Assembly (NCBI RefSeq): GCF_000001735.4
Contig: NC_003076.8
Coordinates: forward strand, 18,913,835 to 18,977,834
Origin: Arabidopsis thaliana
Taxonomy: Eukaryota; Streptophyta; Magnoliopsida; Brassicales; Brassicaceae
Direction of reading: 5' to 3'
DNA: 64,000 bases
The stretch's first letter is position 1; every line of letters starts with the position of its first letter. A program made the position numbers and the translations under genes. Positions 31,805-44,607 of this stretch are shown here, piece after piece. Under the pieces are notes generated by a model. The model was not told the DNA's origin, did no database searches, and saw nothing but the letters and a program-made list of their open reading frames with translations.

Positions 31805-33600
31805 ATGACTCTAGAAGCTTTATCATCAAACGGTCTTTTAAACTTTTTGCTCTCTGAAACTCTTTCACCAACTCCATTCAAGTCTCTCGTCGATCTCGAG
31901 CCATTGCCGGAAAATGATGTCATCATATCGAAGAACACAATTTCGGAGATATCTAATCAAGAACCGCCACCACAGCGACAACCACCAGCTACGAATCGAG
32001 GGAAGAAGCGGCGGAGGAGGAAGCCTAGGGTTTGCAAAAACGAGGAAGAAGCTGAGAATCAACGAATGACTCACATTGCCGTCGAAAGAAATCGAAGAAG
32101 ACAAATGAATCAACATCTCTCTGTCTTGCGATCTCTCATGCCTCAACCTTTTGCTCACAAGGTTTAACTTTTATGGATATATATTCTTTTTAATGTTTGT
32201 AAAGTTTCAAGTAGGGTTTCAATTTTTATGGATAATTTTTTTAAATGGTTTACTATTTCGATTTGGGTTTCAATTAATATTTACAATTCACTGAAAAAGA
32301 TTAAATTTTCATCTTGAGTTTTATTTTTTATGAAAGATTCATTCTAACGGTTTAAATCTATTTGATTTTCAATATTTATGGCCAATTCTAAAAAATTGAT
32401 TTTTTATTAAATATATATTTGGGTTTTTATTTGTTTACTTATATGTTGTTTTGGTGGATTTATTTGTTTCCCCATGAAAGGGTGATCAAGCTTCAATAGT
32501 TGGTGGAGCCATAGATTTCATCAAAGAACTTGAACACAAATTACTATCTCTTGAAGCTCAAAAACATCATAATGCTAAATTAAACCAGTCGGTTACTTCT
32601 TCAACAAGTCAAGACTCAAATGGTGAACAAGAGAATCCTCATCAACCATCTTCACTATCTCTATCGCAGTTCTTTCTTCATTCATACGATCCGAGCCAAG
32701 AGAATAGGAACGGCTCAACAAGCTCGGTGAAAACCCCTATGGAAGATCTTGAGGTGACTCTAATCGAAACTCATGCTAACATCAGAATCTTGTCGAGAAG
32801 AAGAGGTTTCCGGTGGAGCACGTTGGCCACCACCAAACCGCCGCAGCTTTCGAAGCTGGTGGCTTCTCTACAATCGCTGTCCCTCTCCATTCTTCACCTT
32901 AGTGTCACAACATTGGACAATTATGCTATTTACTCCATCAGCGCTAAGGTAATAAAATTAAAACCCTATCATCTGAACCGGACTAAACCGGATTAGTTTC
33001 AATGCAATTTGTGCGGTATTTAGATCAAACAGATTACAAGATAGGACATTTATGCTATTTACTCTATCAGTAACTGATGAAAAAAAAAAAAAAACTCTAT
33101 CAGTAACTAGGGTGATACAAACCGGAGCTAAACCGGATTTGTTCAAATGCGACTTGAGGGGTATTTTGGGAATATATGTTAGGAATTTAAAGCTAGACGG
33201 TCGATTATGTGCGGTCCAAGGGACAGAGCATATAAAAGGAATGTCTATGAGCTCTTAACTAGATTTGGTCCAACATTTATTACCATACTTGGTGGAGTCA
33301 TTTTTCTTATTTTTCACCCATTTCTTGAAAACAGGTTCAATTATTGCCACGTGGGTTATAAAAATTGTAACAATTTGAAGCTTTTTTCAAATTCACATTA
33401 TGCTATTTTTGTAAAATCATTTTCTTATTGGATGTTGAAAGGTGGAAGAGAGTTGCCAGCTAAGTTCAGTAGATGACATTGCAGGAGCAGTTCACCACAT
33501 GCTAAGTATCATTGAAGAGGAGCCTTTTTGTTGCTCATCAATGTCAGAATTACCATTTGACTTCTCTTTGAATCACTCAAATGTCACTCATTCTCTCTGA
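31805..33600 (+). CDS. BHLH71: bHLH transcription factor 71 (group Ia)
   Basis: Exons 31805-32161, 32481-32948 and 33442-33600 give 984 nt or 327 residues. A basic cluster [10 protein letters not shown] (about 66-75) precedes the bHLH domain at about 86-137. Its basic helix [18 protein letters not shown] has the H-E-R of E-box binders, and helix 2 is [21 protein letters not shown] after the intron. A C-terminal ACT-like region follows ([16 protein letters not shown] ... [11 protein letters not shown]). Group Ia contains SPCH, MUTE, FAMA and their relatives; these nuclear factors bind CANNTG as dimers. Intron 1 interrupts the domain between the loop and helix 2, as in other members. Intron 2 contains a diverged copy of the end of exon 2. 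Likely At5g46690. Confidence 0.93.
32915..33177 (+). repeat. Diverged tandem duplication of exon 2 end and donor region in bHLH71
   Basis: 32915-33021 covers the last 34 bases of exon 2, the GT donor and 73 intron bases. It is matched by 33044-33177 within intron 2. The copies share TATGCTATTTACT, TATCAG-type and CTAAACCGGAT blocks and the closing GGTATTT. The second copy has an A-rich insertion and lost the donor context. Confidence 0.75.
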
Positions 33601-34888
33601 GAAATCTCTTTTTTGTTGTTGTTATTCCTTCTTTTAATTTTATCACATAGCACATCTTTAGTTTTTTTTTTTCAGAATGAAGAAACACATAAGCTTTCTT
33701 TTAAAATCCTAGGTTCTTTTTCTGACTTTGTAAAGGCTAAATGTGAATTTATAATGGCACATAACATATTAGTTGTTTTACTCTTAATTTTATGCATTTT
33801 CTGATAGTAATTAAGTTATAAATTAGTACACTTGTGAGTGTTTGAATTGTTTTATATATATAACTGGATTCTTATATATACAAATCATCAAAAAATTTAG
33901 CTAGGCTCTCGATCTTGGATATTAGTTAGTAGAGAGTATATACTAAAAATCTTTTTAAGTGTGTTTATAAAATTTCAAGGGCTAAACAGATGATATTTTA
34001 TGGAGATAGTTGTCAATTTAAGAGGCTAAGTTGTAACATGCAAATGGAAAAATCTAAAGAAATCAATTACGTGTTAATGTGTAATCGTATTAAAATCTTT
34101 TTGTGATAAATTAATTTGGATATTCTGTTACAGAAGATTTTAAGACATCCGCCATCATTGCGAGTGAGATTGTTGTGTTCGGTTGCTTATGTTGTTATAT
34201 TACCATCAACATCCACGACACTATTTTATGGACCTTTCTCCAGTGGCCCATATTAATAGTTTTAGATATGGGCTTTATTTGATATATCCGTCTAGCTTTA
34301 GGCCACCAAGGCTGGCAACAGAGGCGAGAGTACTTCACTTTAGTATTCGGACAAGGTTTATATTTCTCCAAAATTGTTTGCTATCTTTCGACTTAATTTG
34401 CACTCATACTCGATAGGATGATAAATGCTCATCATTTTGGTACAATACACAATTTTTTTGGTACCCGCTGCTTTTTTTTCGTTCAATGCTTATCATATTC
34501 GACTTTACTCGTAACCGACGATCTTTGTACCCATAAAGAAGTGGAAATCTTGACTTTTCTTCACGAAATAAAGATTCTCTTCATTATCTCCTTTGGACTC
34601 CATGCGAATTTGGTCAACATGTTCACATTTTCCACATAACTGGTTCGTTCTAAGAAGGGTATTGTTGTTTATTATAAAGGGAATAGAAACAAATTTATTT
34701 TGTTTTTAGATTGTTAGCATATATACAATTAATGTCTGTATATAAAAAGAAATTAGGATATGTATTTGATTTTTGTTTTCTGTTCTATTAATATGTACCT
34801 TTATGTGAAAAATACTTGCATTTGTTGAGAGAACACGAAAAGATATACATAGACCCGCGTAATCTCTCCCGTTTAACTAAGATTGTTT
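33601..34888. other. bHLH71 3' flank and intergenic region
   Basis: 3' UTR of bHLH71, then AT-rich intergenic DNA up to the MITE. Small frames at 34183-34639 have no recognisable product. Confidence 0.5.
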
Positions 34889-35597
34889 AGGGCTGGGCAC
34901 AAGGCAAGTACTTGCCGATTTGGAGGTACTTGTGACTTGACTTGCCTTGTCAAAGTAATTGGATTTTTGGCTTGTTATTTGCCTTGTTAAAACGAGTACT
35001 TGGTCTACCAAGTATTTGTCTAAATTTTAATTACTTGCAAGTTACTTGACCCACCTTGTTACTTGTCAAAATTAAATACTTTTACTTGAACCTAAAATAT
35101 TTGGAATAAAAAACCCTATTTCATACATAATATTTAAGGTCAATGAGTTTTGTTATAATAAATTTTAAAATTTTAGCTTTTATAGACCAAACCAAAATTA
35201 TAAATTTGTTATAATAATTTAAGCATTAGTATGTTAGTAACAAATATACAATGTTCAACAATTAACAAGGTAAGTAATAGAAAAAAAAAAAATCCAGACC
35301 TAATTATTAGTTATCCCACAAGTCACATGTACAAATAACGAGTAACAGAGCAAGTAAAAGGACAAGCATCAAAATGATGCAAGTAACGAGGCAAGTAACG
35401 GGATAAGTATCAAAACGAGGTAAGTAACGAGTCAAGTATCAAAAAAAATTATGATACTTGATACTTGGCTTGCTCTTGCAAGTAATAAAATAAACCGACT
35501 TGTTACTTGACTTGCCTATGACAAGTACTTGAATTTTCAAGACGAGTACGAACCGAGTAGCGAGTAATTGCCGAGTAGCGAGTACTTGTGCCCAGGG
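34889..35597. mobile_element. MITE-like DNA element, possibly hAT-related, rich in CAAGTA/ACTTG repeats
   Basis: A 709-bp unit flanked by the identical 12-mers CTAAGATTGTTT at 34877-34888 and 35598-35609. The terminal inverted repeats include CTGGGCACAAG (34893-34903) and its perfect complement at 35585-35595. The GGGCTGGGCAC type of end is reminiscent of hAT elements, although hATs normally make 8-bp duplications. The interior has no ORF and consists largely of permutations of CAAGTA, ACTTG and CGAGTA on both strands, giving strong foldback potential. Confidence 0.82.
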
Positions 35598-35609
35598 CTA
35601 AGATTGTTT

Positions 35610-37200
35610 GTAATAATGAGGATTACTAAATATGGTCCTTCGAGATGGGACAAAATATTTGCATCGGCTCTTCCACACTAGAGATGCATCACAACTGCAT
35701 ATAGAATCTTCTAACACAATGGAGTTCACAAATTGTTGTGGAAGTTAATGTCTCCCAAGTTCAATGAATCTGTTTGTTTGTCTTAATTCAGGAGATAACT
35801 TGAGCAAAGAGAGACCTCCATGTGGTATTATCCACTGCACATAAATAAAAAGGAATTTCAAAATAAGGTTTGTAAGGATTTTTTTTTAGAAAAAAAAACA
35901 GATTATGCGGTAAATAGACAATTTCTGGTTTACCATTTTACCTTATGAATACATTCTAGAGAAGATGCGCCACTGATACCAATAAATGGATTTTATCATT
36001 GTGAAATTGGATTTGGGTATCGCTTATTGGTGCCTTTTCTAGTCTAGTATCTCGACCGGTGAAGACTTATTCTCTCACGTCTCAGTGTCCTAGAAGAAAA
36101 GATGCAAGTAATAAAGAGTTTGTGTAGTTATAAGGTTTCCGAGTTCGGATGACATTTTTTGAATCAAAATCTCGTGTATGTGATTGAGTATTAAAAATAG
36201 ACATGTAAGTTCACGTAGAAGTTCTCGTGTATAACCAAGTTCGGAAAAGTAGACTTATGTGAGTTCATGTAGAAGTTCCAATCTAACATAAACGCAAAGG
36301 TTTTCAATAACACATGAGAACAAAAAAAAAAACAAGAGACGAATGTTTTGAGCCTTTAGAATGCTAGATCGGTTATTGCTTCTGGTAATTCTTTTTTTTT
36401 TTTTGTTCACCTACTTCTTGCAATTCTTACTAGAGATTTTTTCTGGTTAATTTTCGAAGATTGTTTTTTATGCGAATTGTTAGTTTTTAAGCTTTAAATT
36501 TAATCATTATAAGCTGTTCATAATTTTCTAAAAGCATAAATGTTATCGAAATGTTGAAAAATAATGAAATTTAACTATCTAGATATCTTCAAATTAAGAA
36601 ATATGTGTGTAAATTATTATTATATTGTTTAATTTATTAAATACTTATCTTTTACTCACCTTAAATACAGTAATGATAAGAAGAGCATAAGAAAACTAGA
36701 CACTTAGCGTATTTGTAAATTTGTGTGTCATTTACTCATCTTCCCAAAATTTTCTTATGATTAACTCATTAAATCAACATTATCTTGTACTCACATTTGG
36801 TAATCAAAATTGAAAACCAATACACTAATTTTAAAATATACTTTCAAAAGTGTAATAATATATAGCTTTGATTGTTTTCTCTTTTAAGATAGATAAAGTC
36901 AATATACCTAATTTAAGAAATGATAAATCCACCTTTTTCTCAAATAGTTACTTCTTTTTCATATAAGCTTTATTCAGTTTCACACATGTAAATCTGTCTC
37001 TCTCTCTCAATTATTACCATTACCCTAAATCCCATCAAACCAAAAACATATTTATAAAACATTAATCACTTTTCACACATGTGAATCTTTTTCTTTTTCT
37101 GTCTCTCTTTAAGTTCAATTCTATTTCTCTCTCTATTTCAAACCAAACAGATTTCAAGAACACAAAAACAGAGTTAAAACTCTCATCTCTCCCAAAAAAG
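35610..37200. other. Intergenic region upstream of TORNADO2
   Basis: AT-rich non-coding DNA. Its last 200 bases are CT-rich and include a TATA-like TTTATAAAAC near 37050, fitting the promoter and leader of TORNADO2. Confidence 0.5.
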
Positions 37201-38605
37201 ATGCCTTTAAGCAACAATGTAATTGGTTGCATAAACTTCATCACCGTCCTCCTCTCCATTCCGGTCATCGGCGCCGGAATCTGGCTAGCCATAGGAACAG
37301 TAAACTCATGCGTCAAGCTTCTTCAATGGCCAGTAATAATCCTCGGAGTCTTAATCCTCTTAGTGGGTCTCGCTGGTTTCATTGGAGGGTTTTGGAGAAT
37401 CACATGGCTTCTTGTTGTTTACTTAATCGCCATGCTTATTCTCATTGTACTTTTGGGTTGCCTTGTCGGATTTATTTACATGGTTACCATAAGAGGCTCT
37501 GGTCATCCAGAACCAAGTAGAGCTTATCTTGAGTATAGTCTTCAAGATTTCTCTGGTTGGTTACGTAGAAGAGTTCAGAGATCTTATAAATGGGAAAGGA
37601 TTCGTACTTGTTTGAGTACAACTACCATTTGCCCTGAACTAAATCAGAGATACACTTTGGCTCAAGATTTCTTCAATGCTCATCTTGATCCCATTCAAGT
37701 AAGTATCCTCTTCCCATTTTATTCAAATACATTTTCAATTTTTCTCTGTTGTTTTGTTGCTTGTAATTGTTAATTAGTTTTTGCATTAAGTTTGTTAATT
37801 AGTGGAAGAAAATTAGGGTGTAAAATGAATATGAGAAAGTATGGGGTGAAAATTTAATGGCTATGAAAAGAAAAGGGGTGGTAATGAAATGTAGATAGAA
37901 TTGGTGCTTTGCTTGTTAGGTTTGTCGCTTAAAAGACTCAGAAATATATTCTTTTGATTAGAAAAAAAAGCTGAAAATTCAGTTGAAGATTATTACATCG
38001 AGTTCAAATTTAGGGTGTAAATTGAATAGATAAAAAGTACAGGGGGAAATCGAATGGCCATGAAAAGAACAGGTGGATTGGTAATGAAATTATAAATTAG
38101 AAATGATTCTTAGCTTATTATAGGCTTTGTGGGAACCAAAAACTGGAAAAGTTTAACCTTTTAATAAAATAATATAAAACGTCCCAACTTTCTAGATTCT
38201 TCCACTATGTGCACTTAATCAGTCACGCCGAACTACTTTTTTGGCCCCAATATTTTATATTATTTAAATTTAACCCCATTTCTTTACTTTCAGTCTGGTT
38301 GCTGCAAGCCCCCAACAAAATGTGGATTCACATTTGTTAATCCTACTTATTGGATAAGTCCCATAGATATGTCTGCTGATATGGATTGTCTAAATTGGAG
38401 CAATGACCAAAACACTTTGTGTTACACTTGTGATTCTTGTAAAGCCGGCTTGCTCGCAAATATTAAGGTAGATTGGTTAAAAGCGGATATCTTTCTACTC
38501 TTGGCGCTTATCGGATTGATTATCGTCTACATTATCGGGTGCTGCGCATTCCGTAATGCGGAAACTGAGGATATTTTCAGGAAGTACAAGCAGGGTTATA
38601 CTTGA
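37201..38605 (+). CDS. TRN2: Tetraspanin TORNADO2 (TET1)
   Basis: Exons 37201-37698 and 38294-38605 total 810 nt or 269 residues. Four membrane helices are visible: about 8-30 (GCINFITVLLSIPVIGAGIWL), 44-66 (VIILGVLILLVGLAGFIGGFW), 72-98 (LLVVYLIAMLILIVLLGCLVGF) and 234-256 (FLLLALIGLIIVYIIGCCAF). Between helices 3 and 4 lies the large extracellular loop with the plant tetraspanin signature GCCKPP and further paired Cys (CGFTF, CLNW, CYTCDSC). The C-terminal tail is short and cytosolic. TORNADO2 acts in leaf symmetry, venation, and root and shoot-meristem patterning, presumably as a plasma-membrane scaffold. The single intron carries a diverged direct repeat. Likely At5g46700. Confidence 0.95.
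37813..38130 (+). repeat. Diverged direct repeat inside the TORNADO2 intron
   Basis: Two copies of about 110 bases (about 37813-37923 and 38010-38130) share the order TAGGGTGTAAA, TGAATA, ATGGCYATGAAAAGAA, GGTAATGAAAT and TTAG...GGTTTG-like blocks. They fill much of the 595-base intron. Confidence 0.7.
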
Positions 38606-39004
38606 TCAAGATGAGAAGTTTAGTGGCAAAACTGCGAGGAATTTTAATATTTACTGGATTCCTGTATTTTAGTTTCTCTACGTTTTGGCCCCTGTAGTAT
38701 GTTTTTGTGTGAACTACCTGAACATTCGTTGTAACTGGAAGATTATGTTGTATATCTATCTTTGATTTGGGTTTGTGAAACTTAACTAATTATCTATTTT
38801 TGTCATATAATCTAATCAAAAACAAAATTTAGAACAAGGAAATAGTCATAAAAACACCATAAACCACTCACTGTCTAGTCTCATTGCATCACACCAAAAC
38901 TTTACAAGAAGATATTGTATATATATATATACACTTACTAGTTGTTTGACTAATCCATAGCACTACGTAACACAAGCTTCTTCTTCTTTTTCTTGATCAC
39001 AATC
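38606..39004. other. Convergent 3' flanks of TORNADO2 and the PLATZ gene
   Basis: About 400 bases shared by two genes that converge. They hold both 3' UTRs and a short AT run near 38919-38932. No other feature is seen. Confidence 0.55.
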
Positions 39005-40650
39005 TCAACTAAATGGAGCTCGGTGAGGAATTCCCTTCCTTAGTCGCTTTCGCAGAGAACGAGGAGGAAATTGAGGTGTAGGTGGACTGAGACTCTGCAG
39101 ATTTGAATTACCATTCTCTGCTCCAGAACTGTTATTCTCCACTCCAGAACTGTTGTTTGAATTATCTGAGTCATTCGTTGTATGCTTCACTCTCTTCTGG
39201 AAGACTCCAGATGTTCCTGCAACCTTTTGATTCAATCACCACAAAAACACAGATAAGAAGTTTATCAGAAGAAAGACTCTTTCCAATATTTTAGCAAGTC
39301 AAAAGCTTCAAACTTTTCTACTGTAATTAACTAGAAGTAACCACAAAACAAGGGAGGTAATGGATGCTTAACGTGTGAAGATAATTGGAGTGTAAGTAGG
39401 TAAATGTACCTTGCAGCCAATAGAGCAGAAGCGGAAGCAGTTTTCGGCAAGGCCACGATAACAGACCATGCAGGCATTAGTAAAACCTTTACCAGGCTTA
39501 GACTGAGGCCTCTCATTCAAGAACAAAACCTTTGAGCTATTGATCACATATGTCTGAATGCTTGATATGTCTAAGTATTTCTGTATCTCATCGACCTTTG
39601 TCACATTATGATAAGATGATATCCTTATCTGCAGCAAACCAACAACTTCTTAACATTCAAAACCTGAATTAAACAATACGAGAACTTTGGATTCAGAGAT
39701 GAAACACACCTGAATGGTACGATGATTCTCGTGTTCAGAAAGACAGAGAGAACAAAACGAGTCATTGGTACAGTCTAAGCAATACATTTTGCATTCGGTT
39801 CTAGGTAAGTGTCCATGAAACTTGCATTGAGCAAAAAAGTGTTGGTTTAGTAAAGGTTTGAGCCATATAGGCCACTGATTCTCTCCTTCCTGCAAACACA
39901 ACATAACTCATGAGCCATTGTCCCAAAAGAACTCAAAAAACAAAAAAAAAAACAGTTGGCTTTTTAACCTACCAGAGACACCATTGTCTTATACATTATC
40001 AAAAAAGTCTCCTCCTTTACATAGACTTGAGGAGACTCTAATGGTTTATTTTATAATCTTGCAACCAAAGATAATAATGAATCCACAAATTCGTCTTGCA
40101 GAATATATTCTGTTTTTTATAAATTTTTATAAAAACAGAAGCAAATTTGAAGGGCGATAAGTACGGAATCGAATATTAAGCCGTGAATCTAGTTCGATAA
40201 AGATCCTAATTTTTTATCACAAGATTCTTCTTCTTCTTCAACATTTTCCCCCAATTTAAAACCCTAATCTAACAACTACATTATTCAAGCATTGTTCTTT
40301 GTGACATTAGAAAATTAAGTATTGTTCTTTACACCAAAACAGAGCATTTTCAATAAGTACTCGAATTTGACCATCTGACAACAAAAATTAGGGAAAATCC
40401 ACAAAACTCTCTTGTTTCTAGTGGAAAATCTCAATTCAATCAAAACCCATATCTTAGAATCGAAAAATAAGGAGTAGAAGATTCGTATGAACACAAAGGG
40501 CATACAATGTAAACAGAGGATATAACAATGAGAAAACAGAGTTTCAACAATGTGATAATGTAGAAAAGGGTTTATGGTTAGACTTACCATGAATCTTCTG
40601 TTCTTAGGTTTGATTTCTCGATTTGGGTTCTCGTAATCTTCAATCGCCAT
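39005..40650 (-). CDS. PLATZ-family zinc-binding transcription factor
   Basis: Exons on the minus strand are 40588-40650, 39710-39889, 39410-39628 and 39005-39223, all phase 0, giving 226 residues. The B-box-like N-terminal part has [19 protein letters not shown] and [15 protein letters not shown]. The PLATZ core follows: [42 protein letters not shown], shown here only in outline. It then has CMVCYRGL and FRFCSIGCK with the conserved Cys pairs. The tail is Ser/Asn-rich and ends in an Arg/Lys cluster (RKRLRKG) that could serve as a nuclear signal. PLATZ proteins bind A/T-rich DNA in a zinc-dependent way and often repress transcription or act with RNA polymerase III. The 698-base first intron follows only 21 codons. 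Likely At5g46710. Confidence 0.92.
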
Positions 40651-41642
40651 TTCAAAATGCAGTAAAAGACCCAACCTTTTTTGAGTCAGCACCAAAACTT
40701 TTTTACCTAAAAAGGAGGGTTTTAGAGAGATAAAGGGTTTAAGAAAGTGAAAGAGAGAGAGATTGGTTTTCTTGCAGAGAAAGAGTTTTAGAGAGAAGAA
40801 GACGAAGCGAAAAGCAATGAGAAAGAGTCCTACTTATCCTACCAATGTCGACAATGTATAATATTTCCGAACCTAATCCCGAACCAGCCCCGAGCCTAAG
40901 AAGAAGCGTTGGGTTCAAGGAACCCTCTTGGAATTTTCTAATTTTATTTGATTATTTCCTTTTTTTTGGTATTTTAAAAATATCTTTCTGTCCTTCTTTG
41001 GTCTTATCTCTCTCTCTTTCACTATTATTTTTCCACCAAAAATATTAATCAATTTCGTCAAATTTTATTCCTTTTTTGGTTTTTCTTTTCACAAAAAGTA
41101 TGTATTATAAACTATTATATAGTCATCACATTAATTGGTTGTGAGAGACTTATAACTATTTCCATTTTCCATTGCTGAAAAGTTCTGATATTTTAATATA
41201 TTTTTAAAAAAGTATATTTATTGTGTTTAGAAAGTTATTGCTCCATTATTGCAATTTGATATCTCATATCTACCATTTGATTTAGTGTTAAAATCAAAAT
41301 TTGACAAAAGGTCTTCAATTTACAAAAACTAGATTTTAGCATTTTATTAAAAATATATATTTTTATCATTCGCCATATCAATAAATTCTCGTAAAATCAA
41401 AACACTATGTCTCATGCATAAACTTAGTCGGTTCAGTTTATTTAGATCGGTGTAATCAATTTTTTGGTTTATTCGGGTTAAAAATTTGTCACCGAAATAG
41501 AAAATAGTTGAAATTGGTTAAAAAAAAAACAAAAACTATCGGTACAGAAAATATATGAATTTGGTTTGCAGCAGAAATATGAGAAAACATAGCAAAAAAG
41601 ATTTACAAGGCCAAATACTCTACAAACTGGTCTGTTTTAATT

Positions 41643-41760
41643 GCTACAGTCTCGGGTCAGTGGCAAGATCGAATGGAGAGTTTCATTGCTCGTTATGTTT
41701 TCCATGCTACGATGTATATGATATGGCGAAAAAGACCAAGAGTAAAAACCAAGAGTTTTT
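41643..41760 (+). mobile_element. Small relic of a LINE C-terminal region
   Basis: Plus-strand translation around 41673-41740 reads ESFIARYVFHATMYMIWRKRPR. It resembles the plant LINE tail after zf-RVT (RYVFQATVYxIWRERNxRRH type). No poly-A tail or target duplication is evident, so it is an old fragment with unclear limits. Confidence 0.5.
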
Positions 41761-44584
41761 CAGTGTGGAAGAAGATATTGCTATTTATCAATTTGCTGTT
41801 TCTTACTTTGCACTACCTTGTTTCTATTTTTAGGTATTGTTCTATCGGTTGTAATGAATCTTTTGCTGGAGAAAAAAATTCTTTAGTGGGAAGAGAAACA
41901 AATCATTCTGACAATGGCGCAAAATAGTATTGACCAATATACGCTTCTTACTTCAGCTGAATTAGTATTTTTGAACCAAAAAAATATATGCTGAATTAAT
42001 ATCATCAACCTTCACGTTTTGATTTGATCTTTCTTTTCCGTATTTTTATTTAGTTATTTTATTTTGAAAATCAACAGCTAATTATGTAAAAGAGCGTATA
42101 CTATATTACTAGATAGTTTTTCCGCACTATGTACAAGATAAAATGATTATTAAATAAATGTATTATAGTAAATTAGAACATTTATGGATTATTATTTAAA
42201 ATCTGAAGTTTATTTGTGTATAATGTAATGTAATATACCTTTTTATTTTATCTGAACCAACAATTTTTTACATAGAAATAATTGTTACCATACATTGATT
42301 ATTATTAATATCTTTGTTAACATATATTTTTATGTTTATATAAAAAAATGAAGGTAGTTATATATTAAGTTCTGAAATATTAGTTGCTTAATTATTAGGT
42401 TGTTTTAGTTAGAGTTTAGTTTTTAATTATTTACTAATTTTAATTAGAAATTGTTTTTTATTTTTATGTTGTTGAGATATTTATATCTAATAATAATGAA
42501 AAATTTTGTAAGTAAATTAAGAAATAATGGATAATGAATCAAGTTTGTTAAGAATTGCTCTAATTGCGATACGTCAATATGACATCTGCGTACATACCAA
42601 GATAGCTAAAAGTTAATTTCTTAAGTGCATTTCTCTATTAATATATAGGGGATATTATTATTTGATTATATCTTTTGATCAAAACGTTATTATATTTCCT
42701 CACCAAAAAAAAAACGTTATTATAATTTCTTAACAAAAAAAAAATAAGAAGCGTATTAATTCAGCAATATTATATTTTTTATTTAGTTATTACACGTTAT
42801 TATATTGTTAGTTGTAACATTTTTCTCTTAATGATATCCAATCTGACTATAACAAAATTAATTATCCGGTAACCTAACCTCTCACACAAATGTGACAGTG
42901 ATGCAAAGCTATCTTTGTATAAGTTAATTCCTATTACATCATTTATGCTTTTATACACAAAAATGCGTATTTAATGACTTTTGTTATATGCTTACTCATA
43001 AGTATGAGTTGGAAAGAATGTGATGCAAACAACGGACCGATGTTGTATCCTTGTATGCATAGTACGTTGAGCTAGAGCTACAAAGAGAGATAAGCTTCTT
43101 AATTGGGAGAATTTAACCTAATACATTTATGTTTTGCTCACTAATTTAATCAAATCAGGAGGAGATTACTGCACAAATCTAGGTTTAAAGATGAGTGATT
43201 ACGCAATACCCTTTTGTGTTTAGTGTTTGATTTTTGTTGATGTTTCTATTTAAATTCATTAATTAGGAAAGCTAAGTTGCGAAGTCAATACTAACTATTC
43301 CTATCATGCATCACCTGAAAGGGAAGTTGTGTTTAAACTAATACCTTCATTGATGTAATACAATTTTAATAACTAATTTTGTATGTTGCAATCAAATTTT
43401 GTAGGTGGCAATTTAATATTCTTGCTAAAGAAACTAATTTTCTAGGTTGCAACCAAAACAAACCAACCTGAAAACATTGATTAGGAAAATAGCTAAAGTT
43501 ATGTTCTGTTTCATTTTCATTTTTGCTAAACTAATTAAAAAAGAGAGAAATAAGGAAAAACAAAATCAAGTTTATGAAAACGTTTGGTTAATATGAATTA
43601 TGGATAACAATAAATTATAAAATAAATGATATACTTAAAAACAAGAAGGTAAAAAATATGAATTTAAGATTGTATTTTAATTTTCATGGTTTTTGTATCC
43701 TATGTTAAAAGCTAACAAAACTATTATCGAGCATAATAACAAAATATAATGGATAAATGGACTGGCTTTGGCTTATAGAAAAAAATCTAGATACCGTACA
43801 TAGGATATACAATATTGAAATAAAAGTGAAGCAATGAGACACGGCACGCCATATCTGACCCAGAAATATCCATCCTTTCCCACACACTTTTGTATTATTT
43901 TGTTTTATTACCTTATGGAACCAATCCAAATTATTGCCTCCGCAACTTTTAATTTTAATACTTTTTATAACCATACAATGAACCGAAGAAATGGACTTAG
44001 TGTAACATAAATTCAGCATCAAATCAATGTAATTTTCTACTTCAATCAGTTAATGAAGATTTTTTTTGCTAAATTTAGTGAAACTATAATATGTGAAGCA
44101 AACCAACCGGTCCAGTGAACCGGCATTGTGTATTGTTGTTGCTATTTCCGGCTTTCAATGTTATGACCGTTGACTTACTATTACTGTTTTTGGGGTCAGT
44201 GTTGACTTACACCATTCACATTTCTCACGTCTTGTGTACGGATCACATCTTTTTTTGCACGGCATGTTTTTTTTTCTGCGCAAAGATAATTTAAAACACA
44301 CGAGAGGAGAGTGTGTAAATGGTAGGGTTTTAATTTCATGCGTTCAAAGCGGTCCAAAATTCACCTAAACGTTTCTTTGTCGTGTTTCAAAAAAGTGTGG
44401 AAATGCAACACCACTATTCTTTGGTTCGGCTAAAATGCCTCTACATTTTAAAAGATTTTTTTTGTGTGCATATGGGCATTGGGCATAGCTGGGTAAAAAA
44501 ATGTAGTAAGAATTTTATGGATATTATAACGTTGAATCAACTAAATATTTTACTTTTTTATCGATTATTTATTAGTTGAAGAAA

Positions 44585-44607
44585 ATATATATATATATAT
44601 ATATATA
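44585..44607. repeat. AT microsatellite
   Basis: About 11 AT units in intergenic DNA. Confidence 0.8.

Noticed and set aside
43705-44022. 105-residue minus-strand frame
   Set aside because: No recognisable domain, AT-driven composition, no promoter or splice context.
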